Position numbers and translations under genes: made by a program
DNA from: Aeriscardovia aeriphila
Lineage (GTDB): Bacteria > Actinomycetota > Actinomycetes > Actinomycetales > Bifidobacteriaceae
Length of the DNA stretch: 64,000 bases
Reading direction: 5' to 3'
NCBI RefSeq assembly: GCF_002259595.1
Contig: NZ_MWWU01000002.1
Location: forward strand, 310,001-374,000
In this document: positions 46,266 through 55,079 of the stretch, in pieces
Layout: every line of letters starts with the position of its first letter
Position numbering within the stretch: the stretch's first letter is position 1
The notes under the pieces: model-generated
Seen by the model: only the letters and a program-made list of their open reading frames with translations
Databases searched by the model: none
What the model was told of the DNA's origin: nothing

Positions 46266-47615
46266 TCAGCGCAGTGCTTGCAAAGCTGCTTCGTTGATGT
46301 AGCTGTGAGGCTGGTTGAAGTGAGGCATGAAGAAGATGTCGCTCAGAGCAATCTTCTCAATGGTCACGCGCTCCTGAATGGCAAGGGAGAACATGTGAAT
46401 GGTCGCCGACATATCGTACTCACTCATCAGTTGAGCGCCGATCACCTCATGATTATCGCGACGATAGACGATGCGAATCTTCACCTCAGGGTTCTCACCT
46501 ACCTCGTTCATGAAGGCTGGCTTCTGCGTATCAGTGAGGTCCACCTGTTCAGCCTGAATACCACTCTGAGCAGCAGTTTCCACAGTCTGGCCGGTGCACA
46601 CCATCTTCAAATCGAACAAGCACAAGCCGGACGAGCCTTCAACACCGCAGGATTCAATATCGCGACCGGCAATATTCATGCCAGCGATCATGCCTGAACG
46701 AACAGCATTCGTTGCCAGAGCAATGTAGGACGTGGCCTGAATGGAGTTGTCGAAAGTGGTAGCGCAATCGCCCACAGCATACACATCTGGGTCGCTCGTG
46801 CGCTGATGCTTGTCAACGAGAATGGCGCCGTTACGGAACAGCTGCAAGTGGCCGCGGGCCAAAGAGGTGTTCGGACGGAAGCCGATGCACATAATCACCA
46901 GGTCGGTGTCATACGTGCCCTTGTTGGTCACGACAGAGCGGACGCGATCCTCGCCCTCGAAACGCTGAACGAGCTCACCCAGGTGAATTTCAATGCCCTT
47001 GGAACGCATGCGATCAGCCATGACTTCGGAGAAGTCACGATCAAAGTGAGTTCCCAGAATGCGGTCGAGAGCATCGATAAGAATAACCTTCTTACCTGCA
47101 CGCTGGTAAGCCTCAGCAAGTTCGGCTCCAATGTAACCAGCACCAACAACGGTGACTGTCTTGACACTGTCATCATGCTTCAGCTGTTCAACAGCCTTCT
47201 GAGCATCCTCATACTGCTTTGCACGCTGAACATAAGGCAGGTCAATTCCTGGAAGACGAGGGATGATAGGCGAGGAGCCGGTGGCCAGCACCAGCTTGTC
47301 GTAGCTTTCGCTTCCTTCCTCACCATCCTTGGTCTTGTATGTGACAGTCTTCTTCTCATAGTCGATGCCAGTGATCTCAGTTTCCGTGCTCACCTTGGCA
47401 CCTGCAGCTTCCAACTGTTCGCGGCTGGAATAGAACAGACCGTCACCAGTGCTGATCTGGTTTCCAATCCACAGAGCCATACCGCATGCGAGGAAGCTCA
47501 TATATTTATCGGCATCAAAAACGTGAACCTGTGCGTCCTTATCGAGGTCCAACACATGCGTTGTAGCGGAGATACCGGCATGGTTTGCACCGATGACGAT
47601 GACCTTCTGACCCAT
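46266..47615 (-). CDS. NADH oxidase (water-forming, Nox family)
   Basis: 449 aa from the ATG at 47615 (AAAGGAG upstream). It is a FAD/NAD-linked disulfide-reductase-fold enzyme: FAD site KVIVIGANHAGISATTHV, His12, the single redox Cys44 in SFLACGMALWIG, NAD site VTVVGAGYIGAELAEAYQRAGKKV, and VYAVGDCATT. This pattern is that of the cysteine-sulfenic-acid Nox of streptococci and lactobacilli, which reduces O2 to water. The CoA-disulfide reductase of the same family is the alternative. It regenerates NAD+ and removes O2 beside a pyruvate oxidase. Its terminator is at 46144-46175. Confidence 0.92.
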   Translation of the reverse strand: MGQKVIVIGANHAGISATTHVLDLDKDAQVHVFDADKYMSFLACGMALWIGNQISTGDGLFYSSREQLEAAGAKVSTETEITGIDYEKKTVTYKTKDGEEGSESYDKLVLATGSSPIIPRLPGIDLPYVQRAKQYEDAQKAVEQLKHDDSVKTVTVVGAGYIGAELAEAYQRAGKKVILIDALDRILGTHFDRDFSEVMADRMRSKGIEIHLGELVQRFEGEDRVRSVVTNKGTYDTDLVIMCIGFRPNTSLARGHLQLFRNGAILVDKHQRTSDPDVYAVGDCATTFDNSIQATSYIALATNAVRSGMIAGMNIAGRDIESCGVEGSSGLCLFDLKMVCTGQTVETAAQSGIQAEQVDLTDTQKPAFMNEVGENPEVKIRIVYRRDNHEVIGAQLMSEYDMSATIHMFSLAIQERVTIEKIALSDIFFMPHFNQPHSYINEAALQALR

Positions 47616-47708
47616 GATTCTCCTTTGAAGTCGGACAGTAAGTGATCCACCCTTCATCTTAACGAAGAAAGATGGTTAAGAAGGCATCAGTTACAAAATT
47701 ACGCTGTA

Positions 47709-47753
47709 GAAAAAGGCCAGGCGACAGGCTTTAGTTTTGTCGCGAGGCCTTTA
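47709..47753 (-). terminator. Terminator of fetAB
   Basis: On the minus strand AAAGGCCTCGCGACA (47753-47739) pairs with TGTCGCCTGGCCTTT (47726-47712), with two mismatched positions. A T-run follows. It lies 27 bases after the fetB stop. Confidence 0.75.
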
Positions 47754-47779
47754 CTGTACTGACAATCTGGAGAAATGCT

Positions 47780-48715
47780 TTAGGAGCGAGGCTTGAGATT
47801 ACCAAAGACGCTGACTCGGCTGTCCGAAGTGACAGGGCTGTACTGGTCTCGGGAGGTGAAGCTCGTCTTGTAAATCAGCAGCAAGATCAGTGACGCCGAG
47901 GTGAGGGTCAAGGAAGCCAGCGCGTACAGGATGACCAGCTGGTAAGCGGCGGCTCCACGGGGGTCAAGGCCTGCGATAACCTGACCTGCCATCATGCCAG
48001 GGATCAACACCAAACCAGAGCTTGCCAAAGTGGCCACCGTCGGCAACATTCCCAGGCGAATTGCGGAGAGAACCGAGGTTCGCGAGGACTCCCATGGGGT
48101 GGCGCCCAAGGCGAGCATCATGTCAATCTCGTCGGCTCGGGAGCGCATGGATTCATAGAAGCGCGACATAGCAACAGCGGTAGCTGACACCGTATTGCCC
48201 AAAATCATGCCGGTAATCGGAATGACGACCTGCGGCGAGTACCAGGGGCGTGGGCGAATGACGGCCTCCACCAAAATGCCCATAATGAGCAGGGTTGTGA
48301 TGAGAAGGGTGAGGAAAACAGGTAAAGCCATGCCGTGAGGGATGCCTTTAGCGCGAGAAATCGTGATTTGCACGCCGCCGACGATCATGAGAGCGACCAA
48401 GCTGAAAACAATGATCACGTTGTTTTGTTGAATGACCCACTGGATGATGAGAGCCATGGCGAGCAGCTGGAGGGCGGCGCGGGCTGCGGAGAAGAGCAGG
48501 GATTTGCTTACTTCGAGCCTGAGAGCCCAGGAGATTGCTGCGGCAACGAGAATCATGGCAAGCGCGACCAGCAAGCCCCACTGGTCAACGATGTAGGTTC
48601 CTGCCGGTTGCAGTCCGTTGGACCGGGTGGCAAGAGTTGCATGGGCTGCGAGAGTCGGCTGGGCAGTAAGTGTTGCCTGTGCGGCAAGGGGTGTGAGAAG
48701 CGAAAGTGTGGCCAT
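47780..48715 (-). CDS. fetB: Iron-export ABC transporter permease FetB-like (UPF0014/YbbM)
   Basis: 311 aa with about seven membrane helices. Family marks: SAARAALQLLAMALIIQW, IPITGMILGNTVSATAVAMSRFYESMRSRADEIDMMLALGATPWE, AIRLGMLPTVATLASSGLVLIPGMMAGQVIAGLDPRGAAAYQLVIL. In E. coli FetAB exports iron and helps against oxidative stress. An N-terminal extension of about 40 residues consists of repeated T-L-A-A-x-A-T-L/Q-P pieces. FetA lies 11 bases upstream, so the two form one operon. It is next to the oxygen-consuming enzymes, which fits the proposed role. Confidence 0.9.
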   Translation of the reverse strand: MATLSLLTPLAAQATLTAQPTLAAHATLATRSNGLQPAGTYIVDQWGLLVALAMILVAAAISWALRLEVSKSLLFSAARAALQLLAMALIIQWVIQQNNVIIVFSLVALMIVGGVQITISRAKGIPHGMALPVFLTLLITTLLIMGILVEAVIRPRPWYSPQVVIPITGMILGNTVSATAVAMSRFYESMRSRADEIDMMLALGATPWESSRTSVLSAIRLGMLPTVATLASSGLVLIPGMMAGQVIAGLDPRGAAAYQLVILYALASLTLTSASLILLLIYKTSFTSRDQYSPVTSDSRVSVFGNLKPRS

Positions 48716-48726
48716 AATTATCCTCT

Positions 48727-49461
48727 TTACTCCTCAGAAGTCGAATCGTGTACAGGCATTACATGTAAGCCGGTGGAGTCGAGCAGCAGCGTTCGTGAGG
48801 CGAAGCCATCAGGAGCACGGTGGCGAACACGCAGTGCTGATAATCCAAAGTCGGCGGCCAAACGAGCAACATACTCGCCTTCAGTGTGCGCCGACTCATC
48901 GTCCAAAGCGGCGTCGATCTCATCAGCCAGCAGCACGCGCGGGCGGGTGAGAAGGGTACGCAGCAGGCTCACACGGGCCAGCTGACCGCCGGAGAGGGAA
49001 GCGGTTTCGCGCTCCAGCTCAACATCGGGCAAGAGCAAGGCATCCAAGCCTTCGCGAAGCTGTTGGTCGGTAGGGCGAGTGGCGCCGTTATGATGCGCGA
49101 TTTGCAGCGACCAGGGCATGAGCAGTGCCTCACGAACGGTGTTGCCCGTCAGAATGGCTTTTTGATGCACATAAGCCACCTGCCTACGCCACATCTGCGG
49201 GGACATGGTGCTAGCGGCAACACCGTCGAGCTCCAAAGTTGCTGTGCCGTGCGGGCGAAGCTGAGCGATAGTCTCCAAAAAGCTCGATTTACCCGAGCCA
49301 GAAGGGCCGGTGATGTCGATAATCTCGCCGGGGAAGACGTCGAGGGACAGATCATTGAACACCTCAACATGTACCGTCGAGCCCTCGCGAGGGTGGTCGA
49401 CGGCGTAATGAGCATTGCGCACTCGCAGCAGCGGAGTAGACGATGAGGATGTGTGATTCAT
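48727..49461 (-). CDS. fetA: ABC transporter ATPase FetA-like
   Basis: 244 aa from the ATG at 49461 with a GGAGG RBS; the frame stays open to 50334 but that part is antisense to the next gene. Walker A GPSGSGKSS, Q-loop VHQKAIL, signature LSGGQLARVSLLRTLL, Walker B RVLLADEIDAALDDE. It partners the UPF0014 permease directly downstream. A dispersed octamer (48838-48845) falls in its C-terminal third. It is divergent from the Tet(M)-like gene with 84 bases between. Confidence 0.88.
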   Translation of the reverse strand: MNHTSSSSTPLLRVRNAHYAVDHPREGSTVHVEVFNDLSLDVFPGEIIDITGPSGSGKSSFLETIAQLRPHGTATLELDGVAASTMSPQMWRRQVAYVHQKAILTGNTVREALLMPWSLQIAHHNGATRPTDQQLREGLDALLLPDVELERETASLSGGQLARVSLLRTLLTRPRVLLADEIDAALDDESAHTEGEYVARLAADFGLSALRVRHRAPDGFASRTLLLDSTGLHVMPVHDSTSEE

Positions 49462-49545
49462 GGCCTCCAGAGTACCAGCACTCGGGGCCGGCAAAGCTAG
49501 CGTAGACAAGCCGATCAACCGCTGAGATGGAGAGGAAAAGGTAAA

Positions 49546-51843
49546 GTGGAAGCCATGAATTTGCCCCTCAGAAAAACTGCTGAACAGCCTCGCCGCCCGC
49601 TGGTCATCGGCCTGATGGCTCACGTCGACGCAGGAAAAACCACGCTTTCCGAAGGCCTGCTCTACACGGCCGGGTCGCTGCGATCTTTGGGCCGCGTCGA
49701 TGAGCGCACCTCCTTTCTCGACCCCGAAAAGCTGGAAAAGCAGCGCGGCATCACGATTTTCACCCACCAAGCCCAGCTGGATTACCGCGGCCAGCCCATC
49801 ACGCTGCTGGACATGCCTGGCCACATCGATTTTGCGGACCAAGTGGAGCAATCCTTGGCTGTTCTCGACGTGGCAATCTTGGTGGTTTCGGCTTCTGATG
49901 GGGTAGAGGCGACGACCTTGTTGTGGTGGCAGATTCTGGCTCGCTTGGGCATTCCGACAATCCTCGTCGTCAACAAGATTGACACTGCAGGCTTTGATCG
50001 CGCGGCGCTGCTCGCGCATATTCAGGCGCGTCTGGGCGAAAAGTGCATTGATTACGGCGGTCCGGACGATGTTGTGCCACGGGGTGGAGCTTCGACGGAG
50101 GTTGATGGCGAGCATGATTCTTCTGTCGTTGGGCTTGCCGATTACCTCACTTCTGAGGCGGCCGAGCAGTTGGCGGGTCTCGACGATCGCCTCCTCATGC
50201 GTTACCTCGACGATGGCAGCCTTGACGAGCAAGTGGTGCGCGAGCTTTTCGCCACCCGCGCGCTCGTCCCCGTTCTCTTTGCCTCCGCTTTGCATCTGCA
50301 AGGTGTGACGCGCTTGCTTTCCTTGCTCACACACTTGGCCGAACCAAGATTTCCACAGCAGGGAATCAGTGGCGAAGGAGAGCTTTCCAGCAGTGATAAT
50401 CTAGGGCCACACCAGGGCGAGTTTGGGGCGAGAGTTTTCCGAATTTCGCATGATTCCAAGGGTTTGCGCCTTACCTGGGTGCGCGTGACCAGCGGGCAGT
50501 TGGCAGCCAAGCAGGAAGTGAAGCACCAAGCCGCGAGGGTGAGTGGCGGGCAGGCTGGAGGCGAATGCTTCGAATCGGCAACCAACTGGCTGAAACAAGG
50601 CGACGAGCAGGGCGAAAAAGTCGACGAAATTCGCGTATACGACGGCGCCAAGTTCACCACAGTCTCGAGCGTGCAAGCAGGAGACGTGTGCACCCTGGTC
50701 GGCCCACAAAAAACGTGGCCAGGGCAGGGTTTGGGGTGTGAATCTGATTGCGCACCAGCAAGCGTGAGGCCAGTGCTGCTTTATTCTGCCCACCCAGCCC
50801 CGGGCGAGCAAGCCGACGACCATGCCGTTCTTGTTGCGCTGCGACAACTGGCCGAGGAAGACCCTCTGCTCAACGTGATTTGGAATGAGACTGCCCAGCG
50901 CGTCGAACTGAGCATTATGGGAGAAATCCAGCTCGAAACTATCACCCAACGGCTTCGCGACGAATACCACCTCGCCGTGGAATGTGAAGATGCGGGCGTC
51001 GTGTACCAAGAGACGATCAGTAAGCCCATCGAGGGAGTGGGTCATTTTGAGCCGTTGCGCCACTATGCCGAGGTTCACGTGCTGCTCGAGCCAGGCCCAC
51101 GGGGCAGTGGAATCAGTTTGAGGAACGCGACGCCAGCCAACAGCTTGGCACCCCACTGGCAGCGCGACATCATGCACCATCTTGCCGAGAAAATGCATAA
51201 GGGAGTGCTGCTTGGCGCGCCACTGACCGATGTGAAAATCACCCTGCTGGGAGGTGCGGCCAATATTAAGCACACGTCGGGTGGAGATTTTCGTGAGGCC
51301 ACCTATCGTGCAGTTCGCGAAGGCCTGATGTTTTTGAAGCAGCAGCAGGCGTGCGTGTTGCTGGAGCCGTGGTATCGCTTCCGTTTGGAGGTGCCCGTCG
51401 AGCAGCTGGGCCGTGCGATGAGCGATGTGGAGCGCATGCATGGAAGGATGGATCCGCCGCAGATGCCAGGTGGTGCGACAGCTGGTGGTGCTGGCGTAAG
51501 CGGTGGTGCTGGTGCCTCGGGTGGTGCTGGAGCTGCTGGCTTTGGGGCTGGCTTTGCTGTAGTCGAGGGCGAGGCTCCGGTGTCGCAAATGCGCGGGTAT
51601 GCGAGGGAAGTTCGCGCCTATACGCAGGGCAAAGGCAGTTTCTCTTGTGTTTTCGCCTCTTCAGCTCCTGTCGACGACCAAGAATCTGTTGTTGAAGCCG
51701 CCCAGTACGACCCGATGGAGGGCGGGGAGGATACTCCGGATTCGGTGTTTTGCGCGCATGGTGCTGGTTTTACCGTTGACTGGAAGGATGTTCCTCGTTT
51801 CCAGCATCTGCCGAATTTCTGGCAGCTTGGTGGTGGGCACTGA
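49546..51843 (+). CDS. Tet(M)/Tet(W)-like ribosomal-protection GTPase with inserts
   Basis: 765 aa, GTG start with GAGGAAAAGG upstream. EF-G-like: G1 AHVDAGKTTL, G2 RGITIF, G3 DMPGHIDF, G4 NKID, then domains III-V like Tet(M) (the VEQLGRAMSDVERMHGRM and SQMRGYAREVRAYTQGKGSFSCVF blocks). Tet(M) has about 640 residues. Here an acidic insert follows domain II, and a Gly/Ala repeat (about 643-672) sits in the domain IV/V region close to where Tet(M) reaches the drug site. It looks chromosomal and native to the family rather than a mobile tetracycline-resistance gene, and resistance should not be assumed. One dispersed octamer at 50394-50401. Confidence 0.85.
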   Translation: MEAMNLPLRKTAEQPRRPLVIGLMAHVDAGKTTLSEGLLYTAGSLRSLGRVDERTSFLDPEKLEKQRGITIFTHQAQLDYRGQPITLLDMPGHIDFADQVEQSLAVLDVAILVVSASDGVEATTLLWWQILARLGIPTILVVNKIDTAGFDRAALLAHIQARLGEKCIDYGGPDDVVPRGGASTEVDGEHDSSVVGLADYLTSEAAEQLAGLDDRLLMRYLDDGSLDEQVVRELFATRALVPVLFASALHLQGVTRLLSLLTHLAEPRFPQQGISGEGELSSSDNLGPHQGEFGARVFRISHDSKGLRLTWVRVTSGQLAAKQEVKHQAARVSGGQAGGECFESATNWLKQGDEQGEKVDEIRVYDGAKFTTVSSVQAGDVCTLVGPQKTWPGQGLGCESDCAPASVRPVLLYSAHPAPGEQADDHAVLVALRQLAEEDPLLNVIWNETAQRVELSIMGEIQLETITQRLRDEYHLAVECEDAGVVYQETISKPIEGVGHFEPLRHYAEVHVLLEPGPRGSGISLRNATPANSLAPHWQRDIMHHLAEKMHKGVLLGAPLTDVKITLLGGAANIKHTSGGDFREATYRAVREGLMFLKQQQACVLLEPWYRFRLEVPVEQLGRAMSDVERMHGRMDPPQMPGGATAGGAGVSGGAGASGGAGAAGFGAGFAVVEGEAPVSQMRGYAREVRAYTQGKGSFSCVFASSAPVDDQESVVEAAQYDPMEGGEDTPDSVFCAHGAGFTVDWKDVPRFQHLPNFWQLGGGH
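51473..51560 (+). repeat. GGTGGTGCTGG-type minisatellite inside the Tet(M)-like gene
   Basis: About five imperfect copies of GGTGGTGCTGGx encoding Gly-Gly-Ala-Gly units. In-frame length change would keep the protein intact. Confidence 0.7.
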
Positions 51844-51875
51844 GCTCAGGGCGAACGGCCTTGAGGTGACGAGTG

Positions 51876-51914
51876 TTGGTTGCGCGCATCAGGTAAAATA
51901 TCGAACAAATGTTC
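51876..51914 (+). promoter_or_regulatory. Candidate uvrA promoter with overlapping LexA (SOS) box
   Basis: GAACAAATGTTC (51903-51914) is GAAC-N4-GTTC, the core of the Gram-positive/actinobacterial LexA site, preceded by C and A/T-rich inside. A TTGGTT (51876-51881) with 17-base spacing to TATCGA (51899-51904) would put the -10 over the box, the geometry expected for repression. Confidence 0.8.
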
Positions 51915-51916
51915 TA

Positions 51917-51955
51917 GAGATTATCACTGTGGGCTCATTCCTCCGTGATAATCTC
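51917..51955. repeat. Perfect inverted pair of the dispersed motif in the uvrA leader
   Basis: GAGATTATCAC (51917-51927) and GTGATAATCTC (51945-51955) are exact reverse complements, 11 bases each, with a 17-base loop. They start three bases after the LexA box and lie about 40 bases before the uvrA start. Confidence 0.9.
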
Positions 51956-51995
51956 AGGACGACAGAAACGAGAAGGCTGAGGGGAGAGAAGTACG

Positions 51996-54900
51996 GTGAC
52001 AGTGCAGGATCAGGCTGAGCACACGGTCAATTCTGAAAACGCCCAGAAGGCTGAGCATTCCGAGCAGGATGTGCAGATCACATCCTCCGCTATGCTCCAA
52101 CGGCTCAACCCCAGCGGCGAGTGGAAAAGCGTGAAATCGGCGCCAGGAACAGTGGTGACCGACCTTTCCCACGTGCCCAATGACGCCAAAATCACCATTC
52201 AAGGTGCGCGCGAACACAACCTGAAGAACGTGGACCTCGAATTCCCGCGTAACGCCATCACCGTGTTCACCGGTCTGTCTGGCTCGGGTAAGTCCTCCCT
52301 AGCATTCGACACCCTCTTCGCCGAAGGTCAGCGCCGCTACGTGCAATCCCTGTCGGCCTACGCCCGCCAGTTCCTCGGTCAAATGGACAAGCCGGCCGTG
52401 GACAAAATCGAAGGCCTCTCGCCAGCTGTTTCCATCGACCAGAAAACCACGAACCGCAACCCGCGCTCTACCGTCGGAACGATCACCGAAATCTACGATT
52501 ATCTGCGTCTTCTCTTCGCCCGTACCGGCGTTCCTCACTGCCCCGTGTGCGGCTCTCTCATCTCGGCTCAAACCCCACAGCAGATGGTCGATACGCTGCT
52601 CGACTACCCTCAGCGCACTCGCTTCCAGCTTCTTGCCCCCGTTGTGCGCGGTAAAAAGGGTGAGTTTGTCGAAGAACTGCGTGACCTGCGCGCCCAGGGC
52701 TTCGCCCGCGCTCTCATTGACGGGCAGATGCAACAGCTTAACAGCGATATCAAGCTCACCAAGCAAAAGAAGCACACCATCGAAGTCGTCGTCGACCGCC
52801 TGGTCGTCAAAGATTCCGTCCAGCAGCGTTTGACTGACTCCATTGAAACTGCTCTGCGCCTGTCCAACGGCGTCGTCATCGCTGACTTTGTCGATGAGCC
52901 GGAAGATTCTGCGAACCGTCGTCAACCCTTCAGCGAGCATCGCGCATGCCCGAACGGTCACGCTCTCTCCTTGGAAGAGATTGAGCCGCGAACCTTCTCC
53001 TTCAACGCTCCCTACGGTGCATGCCCTGAGTGCACGGGCATCGGTTTTAAGCTGGAAATTGACCCGGAGCTCATCATCCCTGACCCTTCGAAGAGTTTGA
53101 GGGAAGGTGCCATCGAACCATGGTCGGGCGGTAAAACCACCACCGAGTACTACCAGCATTTGTTGGAAGGTCTCGCCAAAGAGACTGGCCTCGACCTCGA
53201 CACCCCATGGGAAGAGCTGTCTGAAGAGCAGCGCCATAACGTGCTCTACGGTCACGATTTCAAAGTGGAAGTGCGCTACCGCAACCGTTGGGGCCGTATG
53301 CGCGAATACTCCACCGGCTTCGAGGGCGTCATTCGCTCGCTCATGCGTCGCCACGACGAAACCGACTCGCAGCAGATGCGCGAATACTACGAGTCCTACA
53401 TGCGTGAAATTCCATGCCCCGTGTGCAACGGCAAGAGGCTCAAGCCGGAAGTTCTCGCCGTCACCGTCGCTGACGAATCCATCGCCGACGTATGCGATAT
53501 GCCCGTGAGTGAAGAGCTTGCTTGGGTGAACTCGCTGAAGCTCAGCGGTTCCGCCTTGCGAATTGCGAGCGAAGTTCTCAAGGAAATCCGTTCTCGCCTG
53601 CAATTCCTCAACGATGTGGGCCTGAACTACCTCACCCTCTCCAGGGCGGCGAAAACACTTTCTGGCGGTGAAGCACAGCGCATTCGCCTGGCCACCCAGA
53701 TCGGCTCTGGCCTCGTAGGAGTGATGTATGTTCTCGACGAGCCATCCATCGGCCTGCACCAGCGCGACAACTCGCGAATGATCGCCACCCTCGATAAACT
53801 GCGCGACCTGGGCAACACGTTGGTCGTCGTTGAACACGACCAAGAGACGATGGAAAAGGCAGACTGGCTGGTCGACGTCGGCCCAGGAGCCGGCGAAAAC
53901 GGCGGAGAAATCATCTACTCCGGCCCTGCCCGCGGCATCGCCCGAGCCTCCAAGTCCGTCACTGGCGACTATCTGACTGGTAGGCGCAGCATCCCCGTAC
54001 CACAAACACGGCGCAAGATTGACAGGACGCATGAACTCACCATTGTGGGAGCTCGTCAAAACAACCTGAAAAACCTCACCGTCCACCTGCCATTGGGAGT
54101 GATGACTTGCATCACTGGTGTGTCCGGCTCGGGTAAATCCACTCTGATTGACGATATTTTGTACCCAGTGCTCGCCGACAAGCTCAATGGAGCTCGCATC
54201 GTGCCAGGCAAGTACACGCGCGTCGAAGGAGTCGACCAGCTCGACAAGGTCATTCATGTTGACCAAACGCCAATCGGCAGAACACCACGTTCAAACCCAG
54301 CAACCTACACAGGTGTGTGGGATAAAATCCGCGACCTGTTCGCTAAAACTCCGGAAGCTCAAGTGCGCGGTTATGGTCCAGGCCGCTTCTCCTTCAACGT
54401 CAAGGGCGGCAGGTGCGAAAACTGCCACGGTGATGGAACCATCAAGATCGAGATGAACTTCCTGCCAGACGTCTACGTGCAATGCGAAGTCTGCCACGGA
54501 ACGCGCTACAACCGCGAAACCTTGGATATTAAGTGGAATGGCAAGAATGTTGCTGACGTGCTCAATATGCCAATCTCTGAAGCAGCTCAGTTCTTCCACC
54601 GCTACCCGTCCATCGCCCGCTACCTTGACACCTTGGTGAGCGTGGGCTTGGGTTACATTCGCCTCGGCCAGTCCGCCACCACACTCTCCGGCGGTGAATC
54701 CCAGCGCGTCAAACTCGCTACCGAACTTCAGCGTCGCTCCACCGGTGGAACCATCTACATTCTCGACGAGCCAACCACCGGTTTGCACTTTGAAGATGTG
54801 CGCAAGCTTCTCGTCGTGCTCCAAGGCTTGGTGGACAAGGGTAATACCGTTGTCGTCATCGAACACAACCTCGACGTCGTCAAATCCGCTGACTGGATTA

Positions 54901-55079
54901 TCGACCTCGGCCCGGAAGGTGGCTCCGGTGGTGGAACTGTCGTGGCTCAAGGAACCCCAGAACAGGTGAGTAAGGATGAACACTCTTGGACGGGCAAGTA
55001 CTTGAAACCCATGCTTGACCCTGCTGAAGTAGAAAAGTCGCATTCTTTCTTCTTAGAGAAGGTCCATCACGATGAGTGA
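51996..55079 (+). CDS. uvrA: Excinuclease ABC subunit A
   Basis: 1027 aa, GTG start with GGGGAGAG upstream. A 65-residue variable N-terminus precedes [21 protein letters not shown]. Two ABC modules: Walker [10 protein letters not shown] and GVSGSGKST, signatures [13 protein letters not shown] and [13 protein letters not shown]; zinc modules ([17 protein letters not shown]...; [13 protein letters not shown]...[10 protein letters not shown]). It recognises bulky lesions and loads UvrB. No exact dispersed octamer occurs in its 3 kb. The stop overlaps the uvrC start by eight bases, so uvrA-uvrC form an SOS-controlled pair. Confidence 0.98.
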   Translation: MTVQDQAEHTVNSENAQKAEHSEQDVQITSSAMLQRLNPSGEWKSVKSAPGTVVTDLSHVPNDAKITIQGAREHNLKNVDLEFPRNAITVFTGLSGSGKSSLAFDTLFAEGQRRYVQSLSAYARQFLGQMDKPAVDKIEGLSPAVSIDQKTTNRNPRSTVGTITEIYDYLRLLFARTGVPHCPVCGSLISAQTPQQMVDTLLDYPQRTRFQLLAPVVRGKKGEFVEELRDLRAQGFARALIDGQMQQLNSDIKLTKQKKHTIEVVVDRLVVKDSVQQRLTDSIETALRLSNGVVIADFVDEPEDSANRRQPFSEHRACPNGHALSLEEIEPRTFSFNAPYGACPECTGIGFKLEIDPELIIPDPSKSLREGAIEPWSGGKTTTEYYQHLLEGLAKETGLDLDTPWEELSEEQRHNVLYGHDFKVEVRYRNRWGRMREYSTGFEGVIRSLMRRHDETDSQQMREYYESYMREIPCPVCNGKRLKPEVLAVTVADESIADVCDMPVSEELAWVNSLKLSGSALRIASEVLKEIRSRLQFLNDVGLNYLTLSRAAKTLSGGEAQRIRLATQIGSGLVGVMYVLDEPSIGLHQRDNSRMIATLDKLRDLGNTLVVVEHDQETMEKADWLVDVGPGAGENGGEIIYSGPARGIARASKSVTGDYLTGRRSIPVPQTRRKIDRTHELTIVGARQNNLKNLTVHLPLGVMTCITGVSGSGKSTLIDDILYPVLADKLNGARIVPGKYTRVEGVDQLDKVIHVDQTPIGRTPRSNPATYTGVWDKIRDLFAKTPEAQVRGYGPGRFSFNVKGGRCENCHGDGTIKIEMNFLPDVYVQCEVCHGTRYNRETLDIKWNGKNVADVLNMPISEAAQFFHRYPSIARYLDTLVSVGLGYIRLGQSATTLSGGESQRVKLATELQRRSTGGTIYILDEPTTGLHFEDVRKLLVVLQGLVDKGNTVVVIEHNLDVVKSADWIIDLGPEGGSGGGTVVAQGTPEQVSKDEHSWTGKYLKPMLDPAEVEKSHSFFLEKVHHDE

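Noticed and set aside
49462-50334. N-terminal extension of FetA
   Set aside because: The open frame continues antisense to the Tet(M)-like gene. The ATG at 49461 has a strong RBS and fits the ATPase start.
49546-51843. Acquired tetracycline-resistance gene
   Set aside because: There are no mobile-element traces, it carries the local dispersed motif, and it has unusual inserts, so a native chromosomal GTPase is more likely.
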